DNA of 64,000 nt. Origin: Verrucomicrobiota bacterium. GTDB taxonomy: Bacteria; Verrucomicrobiota; Verrucomicrobiia; Verrucomicrobiales; Akkermansiaceae. The notes under the pieces were generated by a model, which was not told the DNA's origin, did no database searches, and saw only the letters and a list, made by a program, of their open reading frames with translations. Location: positions 1 to 64,000 of the forward strand of contig JAFLEH010000032.1 in assembly GCA_017301995.1 (NCBI GenBank). The letters are read 5' to 3'. The stretch's first letter is position 1. Each line of letters begins with the position of its first letter. The translations under genes and the position numbers were made by a program. Of this stretch, positions 16,698-25,134 are shown one piece after another.

Positions 16698-18479
16698 ATG
16701 AACCTATCTTCTTTCCTGCCGGCTGCCGCCGCACTGTTTCTAACCACCACATCCGGCTTTTCCCAGGATCCGAAGTTCCATATCTATCTATGTTTCGGGC
16801 AATCGAACATGGAGGGGTTTCCGGGAATCGAGGAGCAGGACAAGCAACCGGTTGACGAGCGTTTCAAGCTGATGGCGGCGGTCGATTTCCCGGATTTGGG
16901 GCGGACCAAGGGGACCTGGTGCCCGGCCGTGCCACCGCTGTGCCGGGCTAACACGGGACTGGGGCCGGCCGACTATTTCGGCAGAACCCTCGTTGCGAAA
17001 CTCCCCCGGGACATCCGCGTCGGGGTGGTCAATGTTTCCGTGGCGGGGTGCAAGATCGAGTTGTTTCAAAAGGACCGGTTCCGGGATTACGCCGCGACCG
17101 CTCCGGACTGGATGGCGGGAATCATCCGCCAATACGACGGCAACCCCTATCAGCGATTGCTGGATCTGGCGAAACTCGCCGCGAAAGACGGGGTCATCAA
17201 GGGCATCCTGATGCACCAGGGCGAATCCAACGGCGGCGATCCCGAATGGCCGACGAAGGTCCGGGGCGTTTACGGCAACCTGCTCAAGGACCTGAACCTG
17301 AAAAGCAAGGATGTGCCCCTGTTGGTCGGCGAGACCGTGAACGCCGACCAGAACGGGGTTTGCGCCGGGATGAACGAGGTGATCGGCAAGTTGCCGGAAA
17401 CCATCCCTAACTGCCATGTGGTGTCGTCGAAAGGCTGCGCCGCCCTGCCGGACCGTCTGCACTTCAATGCGGCGGGCTACCGGGAACTTGGCAAACGCTA
17501 CGGCGAAACCATGCTCGGACTGCTAGATGGAAAACCGGCGTCGCCGACCACGCCGACTGGTGCCCCCGGATCGAACCCGATCATCCGCGATGTTTTCACC
17601 GCGGATCCGGCACCGCTGGTCGTAGGGGATACGGTCTATCTCTACGTCGGACGCGACAACGCCAAAGGCAAAGAGATGTTCACCATGCCCGAGTGGCTGT
17701 GCTTTTCCACCAAGGACATGAAGACCTGGACCGCGCACGGCTCGGTGCTCAAGCCCGACGACTTCAGTTGGGGCGAACCCAACTCGGCATGGGCGGCGCA
17801 GGTCGTCCCGAAAAACGGCAAGTTCTACTATTTCGTCACCGTCAAGGGCAACCGCACCGCGCCAGGCAACAACATCGGCGTCGCGGTGGCCGACAAGCCG
17901 ACCGGACCGTTCAAGGATGCGATCGGCAAACCGCTGATCCGCGACGACATGACCCCGAAAGCCAAACGCCCGTGGGAGGATATCGATCCCACCGTATGGA
18001 TCGAACCCGACGGCACGCCCTGGATGTCCTGGGGCAACGGCGATTGCTATCTCGTGAAACTCAAACCCAACATGACCGAACTCGGCGGACCGATCACGAA
18101 AATCGATGTGCCGCATTATGTGGAGGGTCCCTGGCTCTACCGAAGGGGCAAGTTATATTATCTCATCTACGCGGCGATGGTGCCCCCGAACGGAGCGGAG
18201 CAGATCGCCTACGCCACCGCCGAACGGATCACCGGACCGTGGACCTATCGCGGTCTGGTGACGGGGTCGGCCGAGAAGAGTTTCACGATCCATCCGGGGA
18301 TCGTTGATTTCAAGGGGCGCACCTATTTCTTCTATCATTTTGCCGGGCTGACCATCAACGGCGAACCCGGCACACTCGGACGCAGGGCGGTTTGCGTGGA
18401 ATACCTCGATTACAATCCGGACGGCACGATCCAACCGATCAAACAAACCAAGGAAGGCGTGTCCGCGGGGCATCCATAG
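16698..18479 (+). CDS. CE6 acetyl xylan esterase - GH43 glycosidase fusion
   Basis: A 593-residue secreted protein with signal peptide MNLSSFLPAAAALFLTTTSG. Residues ~25-275 are an SGNH-type CE6 esterase: YLCFGQSNMEG with the nucleophile Ser near 37, MHQGESNGGDPEW near 175 and DRLHFNAAGY near 255 (Asp/His). A short Pro/Thr linker follows. Residues ~288-593 are a GH43 domain: IIRDVFTADPAPLVVGD, WEDIDPTVWIEPDG and HYVEGPWLYRR carry the base Asp, second Asp and acid Glu. The protein probably deacetylates xylan and removes arabinose or xylose. The CE6-GH43 arrangement is known in other polysaccharide degraders. Its leader AACCTAACCCACATCC has no Shine-Dalgarno sequence. Confidence 0.9.
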   Translation: MNLSSFLPAAAALFLTTTSGFSQDPKFHIYLCFGQSNMEGFPGIEEQDKQPVDERFKLMAAVDFPDLGRTKGTWCPAVPPLCRANTGLGPADYFGRTLVAKLPRDIRVGVVNVSVAGCKIELFQKDRFRDYAATAPDWMAGIIRQYDGNPYQRLLDLAKLAAKDGVIKGILMHQGESNGGDPEWPTKVRGVYGNLLKDLNLKSKDVPLLVGETVNADQNGVCAGMNEVIGKLPETIPNCHVVSSKGCAALPDRLHFNAAGYRELGKRYGETMLGLLDGKPASPTTPTGAPGSNPIIRDVFTADPAPLVVGDTVYLYVGRDNAKGKEMFTMPEWLCFSTKDMKTWTAHGSVLKPDDFSWGEPNSAWAAQVVPKNGKFYYFVTVKGNRTAPGNNIGVAVADKPTGPFKDAIGKPLIRDDMTPKAKRPWEDIDPTVWIEPDGTPWMSWGNGDCYLVKLKPNMTELGGPITKIDVPHYVEGPWLYRRGKLYYLIYAAMVPPNGAEQIAYATAERITGPWTYRGLVTGSAEKSFTIHPGIVDFKGRTYFFYHFAGLTINGEPGTLGRRAVCVEYLDYNPDGTIQPIKQTKEGVSAGHP

Positions 18480-18645
18480 GACGTCCACCGCATACCGGGC
18501 TTTTCCGGGCAATCGCCCGAAAAACGCGGCACGGGGAGATGATTATCACCTAATCGGGGGATTGCGGGACGCAGTCGGATGGCTATACTGCACGCCAAGA
18601 GCGCATCGGCAACCGACCTCGCCTCCCAGACCGACCACCACGATC

Positions 18646-20541
18646 ATGAAACGAATCCACATCCGACCCGTTGTTTTCCTGCTTGCTTCCCTAGCCCCCG
18701 GCCTCTGTGACGCGGCGTCGCCGGAGTGGATGAAGGCGCGGGACGCGGAAATCCGCGACCTGTTGGGCAAGATGACTCTAGCGGAAAAGGTCGGCCAGAT
18801 GACCCAGCCGGATTACCGGGCACTGAAGGACCGCAATGACGTGGGCGCGCTGTTTCTCGGGTCGGTGCTCTGCGGCGGCACTTCCGATCCGGAAGCGGGC
18901 AACACCCTGAAGAACTGGACGGATGTTTATGAGGATATCCAGAAACAGGCGCTGGGCACCCGGTTGGGGATTCCGCTGGTTTTCGGTGTGGATGCGGTCC
19001 ACGGACACAACAATGTGTTAGGCGCGGTGGTATTCCCCCACAATGTGAGCCTCGGCTGCGCACGCGATCCGGATCTGGTGGCCCGCGCCGCCGCCATTAC
19101 CGCCCGCGAGACCCGCGCTACCGGCATCCAGTGGACTTTCGCCCCATGCGTGACGGTTCCCCGCGACATCCGCTGGGGCCGCACCTATGAAGGGTATTCC
19201 GAAGATCCGGCGGTGGCGGCCACGCTCGGGCGGGCCTGCGTCCTCGGCTTGCAAGGCGAACGGATCGCCGGCCCGGTGAACGTGCTCGCCTGCGCGAAAC
19301 ATTTCGTGGGGGATGGCGGCACCACCTTCCGCTCCACCACCGGAACCGGACTGTTGGATCAGGGCGACACACGGGTGGACGAAGCCACGCTGCGCTCTAT
19401 CCACCTGCCGGGCTACCCGGCGACCATCGACGCCGGAGTCGGCACGATCATGCCGTCCTACAGCAGTTGGAACGGCGTGAAATGCACCGGCAACAAACGT
19501 CTTCTAACCGACATCCTGAAAGGCGAACTCGGTTTCGACGGGTTCATCATCTCCGACTACAACGCGATCGACCAACTGGTCACTCCCGCGCCTAACAGAC
19601 AACCGGTGGCAAGCAACAACGCCTCCGGCCAGACGAATGCCTCGGACTATCGGAAATGCATCGCGATCTCGATCAACGCCGGCGTGGACATGGTGATGGT
19701 CACCGACAAATACCGCGATTTCATCCGCCTGCTGCAGGAACTCGTGAATGATGGCACGGTCCCGGTCTCGCGGATCGACGACGCCGTGACCCGCATCCTC
19801 CGGATCAAGTTCGCCATGGGGATGATGGACAAGGGCGCGCGTCTGATGGCCGACCCGGCGCTGGCCGCCGATTTCGGCTCCGCGAAGCACCGCGAGGTGG
19901 CGCGCGAGGCGGTCCGGCGCTCGCTGGTGCTGCTGAAGAATGAAAAGCACACCCTGCCGCTCGGCCACAAGAGCGGACGAATTCATGTGACCGGTCGCGG
20001 GGCGGACGACTTGGGCATGCAATGCGGCGGTTGGACCATCGACTGGCAGGGCAAACGCGGCGAGGTCACTACCGGTGGCACGACCCTTCTCCAGGCGATC
20101 CGAAAGGCCGCCGGCCCGGACGCCAAGGTCACCCATGACAAAGACGGCAGCGGTGCCGCCGGCGCCGATGTGGCGGTGGTCGTGGTGGGAGAGAGGCCGT
20201 ATGCCGAGATGGAAGGCGACACGGTTTCGCCGCAGCTCGCCGATGAGGACGCGGCGGTCATCGCCACCGCGAAGTCGGCCGGTGTGCCGGTGGTGGCGGT
20301 GATTCTATCCGGGCGGCCGATTTTGCTAGGTTCCGCGCTGGACAAAGCGGACGCGGTGCTCGCCGCATGGCTGCCCGGCACCGAGGGCGGCGGAGTGGCG
20401 GACGTGATCTTCGGTGATCACGCGCCCACCGGAAAACTGTCGTTCACCTGGCCACGCTCCGCCAGCCAGATTCCCGTCGGCCACCGCAAGGAACCCGTGG
20501 AAAACCCGTTGTTCCCGCTGGGCTTCGGGCTTGGATATTGA
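18646..20541 (+). CDS. Secreted GH3 beta-glucosidase/beta-xylosidase
   Basis: A 631-residue glycosidase with signal peptide (residues 1-23, ending LCDAAS). N-terminal barrel marks are MTLAEKVGQMTQ, FGVDAVHGHNN, RDIRWGRTYEGYSEDP and CAKHFVGDGGT; the nucleophile Asp is in IISDYNAID near residue 304. The C-terminal alpha/beta sandwich (LVLLKNEKHTLPL ... GRPI) closes with PLFPLGFGLGY. The domain set resembles ExoP/cellodextrinase-type GH3 enzymes lacking the fibronectin-like third domain. Position after two xylan enzymes suggests beta-xylosidase or mixed beta-glucosidase use. ATG 18646 is chosen for the signal peptide. Confidence 0.92.
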   Translation: MKRIHIRPVVFLLASLAPGLCDAASPEWMKARDAEIRDLLGKMTLAEKVGQMTQPDYRALKDRNDVGALFLGSVLCGGTSDPEAGNTLKNWTDVYEDIQKQALGTRLGIPLVFGVDAVHGHNNVLGAVVFPHNVSLGCARDPDLVARAAAITARETRATGIQWTFAPCVTVPRDIRWGRTYEGYSEDPAVAATLGRACVLGLQGERIAGPVNVLACAKHFVGDGGTTFRSTTGTGLLDQGDTRVDEATLRSIHLPGYPATIDAGVGTIMPSYSSWNGVKCTGNKRLLTDILKGELGFDGFIISDYNAIDQLVTPAPNRQPVASNNASGQTNASDYRKCIAISINAGVDMVMVTDKYRDFIRLLQELVNDGTVPVSRIDDAVTRILRIKFAMGMMDKGARLMADPALAADFGSAKHREVAREAVRRSLVLLKNEKHTLPLGHKSGRIHVTGRGADDLGMQCGGWTIDWQGKRGEVTTGGTTLLQAIRKAAGPDAKVTHDKDGSGAAGADVAVVVVGERPYAEMEGDTVSPQLADEDAAVIATAKSAGVPVVAVILSGRPILLGSALDKADAVLAAWLPGTEGGGVADVIFGDHAPTGKLSFTWPRSASQIPVGHRKEPVENPLFPLGFGLGY

Positions 20542-20735
20542 GACTCGGGAAACCCAGCCTGCCACCAGGGATGCCCCTCTATTTCGGCAAGGACCCCGAC
20601 AAAGCCAACAGCCGGTCCGCGTTCAACGGGTTGGCGCAAGCCATTGTTCAAACCACATCCCAGGCCGGGAAGATCACCCTGAAAGCCACCTCGCCGGATC
20701 TCAAAGGCGCGGCTCTCGATCTGAACAGCCGGTAA
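20542..20735 (+). pseudogene. C-terminal fragment of a GH2-type beta-galactosidase
   Basis: A short open frame follows the GH3 stop and ends in RSAFNGLAQAIVQT, QAGKITLKATS and a final strand. This is the pattern of the last Ig-like domain of GH2 beta-galactosidases (Ala-Phe-Asn-Gly-x-x-x-Ala-Ile-Val, then a Gly-x-Ile-x-Leu-x-Ala strand). No start codon with a leader and no catalytic part are present. It looks like the tail of a GH2 gene whose body was deleted, possibly when the GH3 gene was joined here. Confidence 0.55.
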
Positions 20736-20740
20736 ACGCC

Positions 20741-20800
20741 GATCTAACGCCCCCATCCGCGGATCACTCCACGGACCAGCATCCCGGATGGCGTTAGATC
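20741..20800. repeat. 11-bp inverted repeat spanning the GH5 3' end
   Basis: GATCTAACGCC at 20741-20751 is perfectly complementary to GGCGTTAGATC at 20790-20800, with 38 bases between. The repeat encloses the last codons of GH5. It may form a stem-loop protecting or ending the GH5 transcript between the convergent genes. There is no T tail, so a terminator role is uncertain. Confidence 0.5.
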
Positions 20801-21730
20801 AGTGTCCTTCCAATTGCCTTTGTCCGAAGCGCCGGGCCGGAGAATCGAAGCTGACTCCCGGACATCTGAAACCGCCCAGTTGCAGTGGCTGAGGTGGTGG
20901 CGGCGCATGAAGTCCATCCACTCCCGCACGGACGCCTCATCGACCGGGCCGTTTCCGTCGGCATTGCAGGTGCCCCACTCGGTGACCATGATCGCGGCAC
21001 CGAGATCCATCGCCTTTTCCGCCTTGGCGCGGAGGTCGGCTTTGTGGGTTCCGGCGTAAAAGTGCAGCGTGTAAGCGACATTCGGGTCCTTGATAGGATC
21101 GGCGGCCGCGAGGTCCACGCGTTGAGACCACGCGGGCGTGCCCACGACGATCAGGTTGTCGGGATCGTGGGCGCGGATGGCGGCGATCACCCGCTCGGCG
21201 TAGGGTTTCACATCGCGCTCCCAAGATGCGTCTGCCAGAGGCTCATTGAATATCTCGTAGATGACATGCGGCGAACTCCCGTAGCGCCGGGCCATCTCAC
21301 TGAAAAAGGCGAGCGCCTGCTCCACATGCTGGTGCGCCTTATGATCGTGCCAGTCGATGATCACATAAATGTCATTCTGGATGGCGGCGTCCACGACGGC
21401 GGTCACGCGCGCGAGGTTGCCCGCCGGATCTCCGAGGTATCCGCCGTCGCGGGTGACGCCGCACGCGGCCCGGACGAGGGCGGAATCCCAATCCCGCTTT
21501 AGCCAGGCGACGGTTTCCGCGGTGTAGAAACGCCCCATCCACTGGCTCCAGTAGAAACTGTTGCCCGCCAGGCTAACAGGCCGACCGTGTTTTCCAACAA
21601 TCCGGTTTCCGGCAACCTGAAGACGGCCGTGTTCGGTCACGACTCCCGGAGCGGACGGAGTTGTCCCGGCACCGGCACGGGTTATCAGCAACGCCACGGG
21701 CAAAAGGAGAGTTAGAACGAGTGTCTTCAT
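20744..21730 (-). CDS. Secreted GH5 endoglucanase-type glycosidase
   Basis: A 328-residue protein with signal peptide (MKTLVLTLLLPVALLITRAG). GH5 barrel, most like subfamily 2: GNSFYWSQW, VIIDWHDH, the acid/base Glu in VIYEIFNEPL near 162, YTLHFYAGTHK, the nucleophile Glu in IMVTEWGTCN near 250 and the final Trp region. These enzymes cut beta-1,4-glucan internally; related GH5 act on mannan or xyloglucan. Length fits a bare catalytic domain. It follows the GH2 gene by 24 bases on the same strand and converges with the GH2 fragment. Confidence 0.92.
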   Translation of the reverse strand: MKTLVLTLLLPVALLITRAGAGTTPSAPGVVTEHGRLQVAGNRIVGKHGRPVSLAGNSFYWSQWMGRFYTAETVAWLKRDWDSALVRAACGVTRDGGYLGDPAGNLARVTAVVDAAIQNDIYVIIDWHDHKAHQHVEQALAFFSEMARRYGSSPHVIYEIFNEPLADASWERDVKPYAERVIAAIRAHDPDNLIVVGTPAWSQRVDLAAADPIKDPNVAYTLHFYAGTHKADLRAKAEKAMDLGAAIMVTEWGTCNADGNGPVDEASVREWMDFMRRHHLSHCNWAVSDVRESASILRPGASDKGNWKDTDLTPSGMLVRGVIRGWGR

Positions 21731-21754
21731 TTGATAGATAATCCTCCCCGCCGG

Positions 21755-24388
21755 CTACCGTCCTTTGGCGTCGAAACGAAGAAAGATGGTTCCCTGAAAG
21801 GGTTTTGTGGCCAGAGGCGTGGCAGCCTGCGGCCCGGTCTGGCTGGCGGTATGGAATTTGTTGCCGATCGCCGGGATGTCCGCCAACACGGCGAGGTTTC
21901 CCTGCGGATAGGTCGTGTCCATCTTCGCCATGAGCTGCGGTCCGTGGGATTTCGGCGTGCCGACTCGGACGAATTTGTCCTCATCCGGAATCACCAGTGT
22001 GACCGCGCCTTCCGTGGTGGTTAGGCGAAGCCAGCGGACACCGGAGAAGAAGCCCTCGAACTCGGGGTAAACCGCGGCATCCCCGGCCACGGTCTCCCAC
22101 TCACCTAACGAGACACCCTTGAGGCGGTTGCGCCATACGCGGTAGGGACCGTCGCCCAGCCAGGTCTTTTTCAGCATCTTTTCCTCAGGGTAGTCAAAGG
22201 CCACTCCAACGGGATCGGGGCGCATGGCGGGATCGACCGAGTATCGCAGCCTGAACCAGCCGGAATCCAGCGCCTGCCAGCTTGCGTTAGGGATCGAGAC
22301 ACCGCGCAGGGAGAATTCCCGGCCGCCAATCGTGACCCCGAGCAGGTTTCCGGTGCCGGAGTCTATCCGCAACTCGGAACCACCGGATTTCAGGACCGAT
22401 CCGCCAACCGCAGGCCGCGGGTCCAGCGGTTTGCCGGTCGGAACGGATGCGGAGCGAGGCCTCAACGGATAGACCCAGGTCCACAGATCGCGGCCGGTCC
22501 AATCGGTGGCGGTGACGGCAAGCGCGTCGGCGTTCTTCACCCGCCAATTCGCGGGCAGGGCGAGTCGTAGGGCGCCGTTTTTGCCTGCGGCAATCTCCGG
22601 CCCCGGTTGCGAGCCTTCCCCAAGCGCCGCGGCTTCCGCGGCACCATCCGGAGTTGGGAATCGCCGGAGTTCCCACCGGAACCGGCAGCGCGAGAGACTG
22701 GATAGCTCGTATCGGTTTTCCACCGCAAGCGATCCGTCGAAATTCGCGGGCAGGACCGGAGGAAGTTGCACCGGCGACCATATCTGCCGGATCGCATGAA
22801 AACTGCCTTCCTTCTTGCGGAACGGACCGACGATGCCATCCGGCGCGGCGTTTCCGGCCACATCGATCGTGTTGTCCATGTCGGACCGTTGCACACCCTC
22901 GTCGGCAAACACCCACAGGAATCCGCCTGCCGAGTTCTTCGCGTTTCTCATGGCGTTCCAATAGTCCTCCAACCCCGCGCCATGGCCGCCATCGTAGAGG
23001 CCGTGCAGAAACTCGGTGGGCATCACGATGGCGTCACCGACGAGCATTTCCGTTAGTTTATGATAATCCGGATAGTGCTTGGTTTCGAACTCGCGGAAGC
23101 GCGCCCAAGGATGGATGACCGGCCGCCGCTGGGGATCGAGGCGGGCATAGAGATCGTCGAGTTCGAAGTTGAAACCGCCCTCGTTGCCGTTGGACCAAAG
23201 GACGACGCACGGGTGGTTGACATCGCGTGCCAGCATTTCGCCGACCCGTTTGGCGCCGACCCCGGTGTCGTAGAACGCCTGCCATCCGGCGAGTTCGTCG
23301 ATAACATAAATGCCTCGTTCGTCGCACATCGCGAGAAATCCCTCGTCCGGCGGGTAGTGGCTCATCCGCACCGCGTTCATGTTCATTTCCTGGATGAGGT
23401 CGAGATCCAGCTTGGCGATTCGCGGCGACGAGGCGCGGCCGAGCGTGGGCCATGCGACATGGTGGCAAACCCCGCGCATCATCACACGGCGGCCGTTCAC
23501 ATAGAAGCCATCGCCGGCGCGCGCCTCGATCGTGCGGAAACCGAAACGCTGTCTGATCTCGTGCAACACGGTCCCACCCTTCCGGAGTTGAACCACGGCG
23601 GTGTGCAGCACCGGATTTTCCGCGCTCCATAGCGCGGGGTTGGGCACCTTCATGGCCACCCGGCCGGCCGTTAGGGAAACCGTCGCGGGTTCGCCCAAGG
23701 ATTTGCCGCTGGCATCCAACAATGTCACGCTGACCGCATCAGCGTCACCCTCGCCGCCGAGGAAATAGTCGAGCGTGAAGGTGCCGTCAGCCTTGGCGTC
23801 GATGGCAACTCGATCAATGAACCGGGGCGGCTCGGCCTGGAGCCACACCGGCCGGAAGATGCCGCCGAAGATCCAGTAGTCGGCTTCTCGCTCCGCCCGG
23901 TTGACGGACGCGTCCGCCGATTGGTCGAGCACGCCGACTTCCAGCAGGTTCTCCCCTCCGAAGCGGACGAGCTTGGTAATATCATGTTTGAATTGATAGA
24001 ACGCGCCCTGGTGCGTGGGACCGGCTTCGACGCCGTTGATTTCCACCGCCGCATCGGTCATCACACCGTCGAACACGATGAAAACCCGGCGCCCCTGCCA
24101 GTCGGCGGGCACGTTGAAGCGGTGGCGGTAGTCGCCGCGGATCGGCTCATGGTGCTTGTCGCCGTGACCGTAGCGGAACGAGCCGAAGCCCTGGAGTTCC
24201 CAGCACGACGGCACACCGATCTCCGACCACGCGCCGCTGTTTCGCCCGCCGGAGCAACGGAACTCCCACGGCACCGTGTGCTCCGCATCGGGTCCCGATA
24301 GAAGCTGCCGCCGCGTCTCACGGTCCGGCAGCGCCTGAACGGCCGTCACGAGAAACGCGGTGATGATGGTTAGGTAATATCCGCTCAT
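21755..24388 (-). CDS. Secreted GH2 family glycosidase (beta-galactosidase/beta-mannosidase-like)
   Basis: An 877-residue protein with a signal peptide (residues 1-19). The GH2 jelly roll (VPSCWELQGFGSFRYG ... EADYWIFGGIFRPVWL), Ig-like domain and barrel (RGVCHHVAWPTLGRA) are in the usual order. The acid/base Glu is in LWSNGNEGG near 402 and the nucleophile Glu in VMPTEFLHG near 458. The C-terminal ~300 residues are beta-sandwich material without a named family. Substrate is not fixed by sequence: galactosides, glucuronides and mannosides are all possible. It leads a two-gene minus operon with GH5. ATG 24388 is chosen for the signal peptide. Confidence 0.9.
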   Translation of the reverse strand: MSGYYLTIITAFLVTAVQALPDRETRRQLLSGPDAEHTVPWEFRCSGGRNSGAWSEIGVPSCWELQGFGSFRYGHGDKHHEPIRGDYRHRFNVPADWQGRRVFIVFDGVMTDAAVEINGVEAGPTHQGAFYQFKHDITKLVRFGGENLLEVGVLDQSADASVNRAEREADYWIFGGIFRPVWLQAEPPRFIDRVAIDAKADGTFTLDYFLGGEGDADAVSVTLLDASGKSLGEPATVSLTAGRVAMKVPNPALWSAENPVLHTAVVQLRKGGTVLHEIRQRFGFRTIEARAGDGFYVNGRRVMMRGVCHHVAWPTLGRASSPRIAKLDLDLIQEMNMNAVRMSHYPPDEGFLAMCDERGIYVIDELAGWQAFYDTGVGAKRVGEMLARDVNHPCVVLWSNGNEGGFNFELDDLYARLDPQRRPVIHPWARFREFETKHYPDYHKLTEMLVGDAIVMPTEFLHGLYDGGHGAGLEDYWNAMRNAKNSAGGFLWVFADEGVQRSDMDNTIDVAGNAAPDGIVGPFRKKEGSFHAIRQIWSPVQLPPVLPANFDGSLAVENRYELSSLSRCRFRWELRRFPTPDGAAEAAALGEGSQPGPEIAAGKNGALRLALPANWRVKNADALAVTATDWTGRDLWTWVYPLRPRSASVPTGKPLDPRPAVGGSVLKSGGSELRIDSGTGNLLGVTIGGREFSLRGVSIPNASWQALDSGWFRLRYSVDPAMRPDPVGVAFDYPEEKMLKKTWLGDGPYRVWRNRLKGVSLGEWETVAGDAAVYPEFEGFFSGVRWLRLTTTEGAVTLVIPDEDKFVRVGTPKSHGPQLMAKMDTTYPQGNLAVLADIPAIGNKFHTASQTGPQAATPLATKPFQGTIFLRFDAKGR

Positions 24389-24573
24389 GAGATCCGGGGA
24401 AGTATGCGTGCAGGGCAGCCGCGGTTTCCGCGGGCATTCTACGTTTCCAAGCGGCGCAACCTTCCAATGGTTGTCACTAGCTTTAACATCCCTCATTGAC
24501 AGGCGGCATGGCGTCATCTGTTGGTTCTTGCGTTCCGGATCTCCCGGATGCAGAGTCTTTCCCGTCCGCCCCC

Positions 24574-25134
24574 ATGACCGACGATCCGAACTCCGTCAAC
24601 GAACTTCCCGCCAGCAGCGGCGTGTTGTCCGGCGATCTGTTGCCTTTGGTTTACGACGAACTCCGACATCTGGCATCGAAGCGCATGGCCGCCATGGGCG
24701 GGGGCGTGACGCTGCAACCCACCGCCCTGGTTCATGAGGCGTGGCTGCGGCTTGGCGGTGACAACGAACGCTGCTGGGCGGATCGCGCGCATTTCTTCAA
24801 AACGGCATCCCGCGCGATGCGGGGCATTCTGGTGGACCGCGCCCGCCGGAAGACCAGCCGGAAACGGGGCGGCGGAGCCACGGAATTGTCCATCGACGAG
24901 GTGGAAGTCTCCAACGCGGAGCCCGAGGAGCGTATCCTCATGATCGATGAGGTTCTGAATCGTCTCGAAACACAGGATCCTGACAGCGCGCGGATCGTGA
25001 CCCTGAAATTCTTCGGTGGCCTAACCAACAGGCAGATCGCCGAAATGGACGGCGTGACCGAACGCACCATTGAGCGGCAGTGGGCCTATGCCCGGTCCTG
25101 TTTATATGAAATGATGATGGAGGAATGTCCGTGA
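24574..25134 (+). CDS. ECF RNA polymerase sigma factor (ECF43/SigF-like)
   Basis: A 186-residue extracytoplasmic-function sigma factor. Region 2 runs from LPLVYDELRHLASKRM through TALVHEAWLRL and RAHFFKTASRAMRGILVDRARR, the form typical of the large Planctomycetes/Verrucomicrobia ECF group (TIGR02999-like). Region 4 is RIVTLKFFGGLTNRQIAEM followed by VTERTIERQWAYAR. The start at 24574 is the ATG in the run before TDDPNS; upstream codons have no sigma similarity. Its stop overlaps the start of a Ser/Thr kinase by 10 bases, so the two are translationally coupled, and the kinase is the likely controller. No classical anti-sigma factor is present. Confidence 0.92.
   Translation: MTDDPNSVNELPASSGVLSGDLLPLVYDELRHLASKRMAAMGGGVTLQPTALVHEAWLRLGGDNERCWADRAHFFKTASRAMRGILVDRARRKTSRKRGGGATELSIDEVEVSNAEPEERILMIDEVLNRLETQDPDSARIVTLKFFGGLTNRQIAEMDGVTERTIERQWAYARSCLYEMMMEECP

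Noticed and set aside
18500..18530. Hairpin CGGGCAATCGCCCG after the CE6-GH43 gene
   Set aside because: T-rich before and A-rich after it, the reverse of a plus-strand terminator; the stem is only five pairs.
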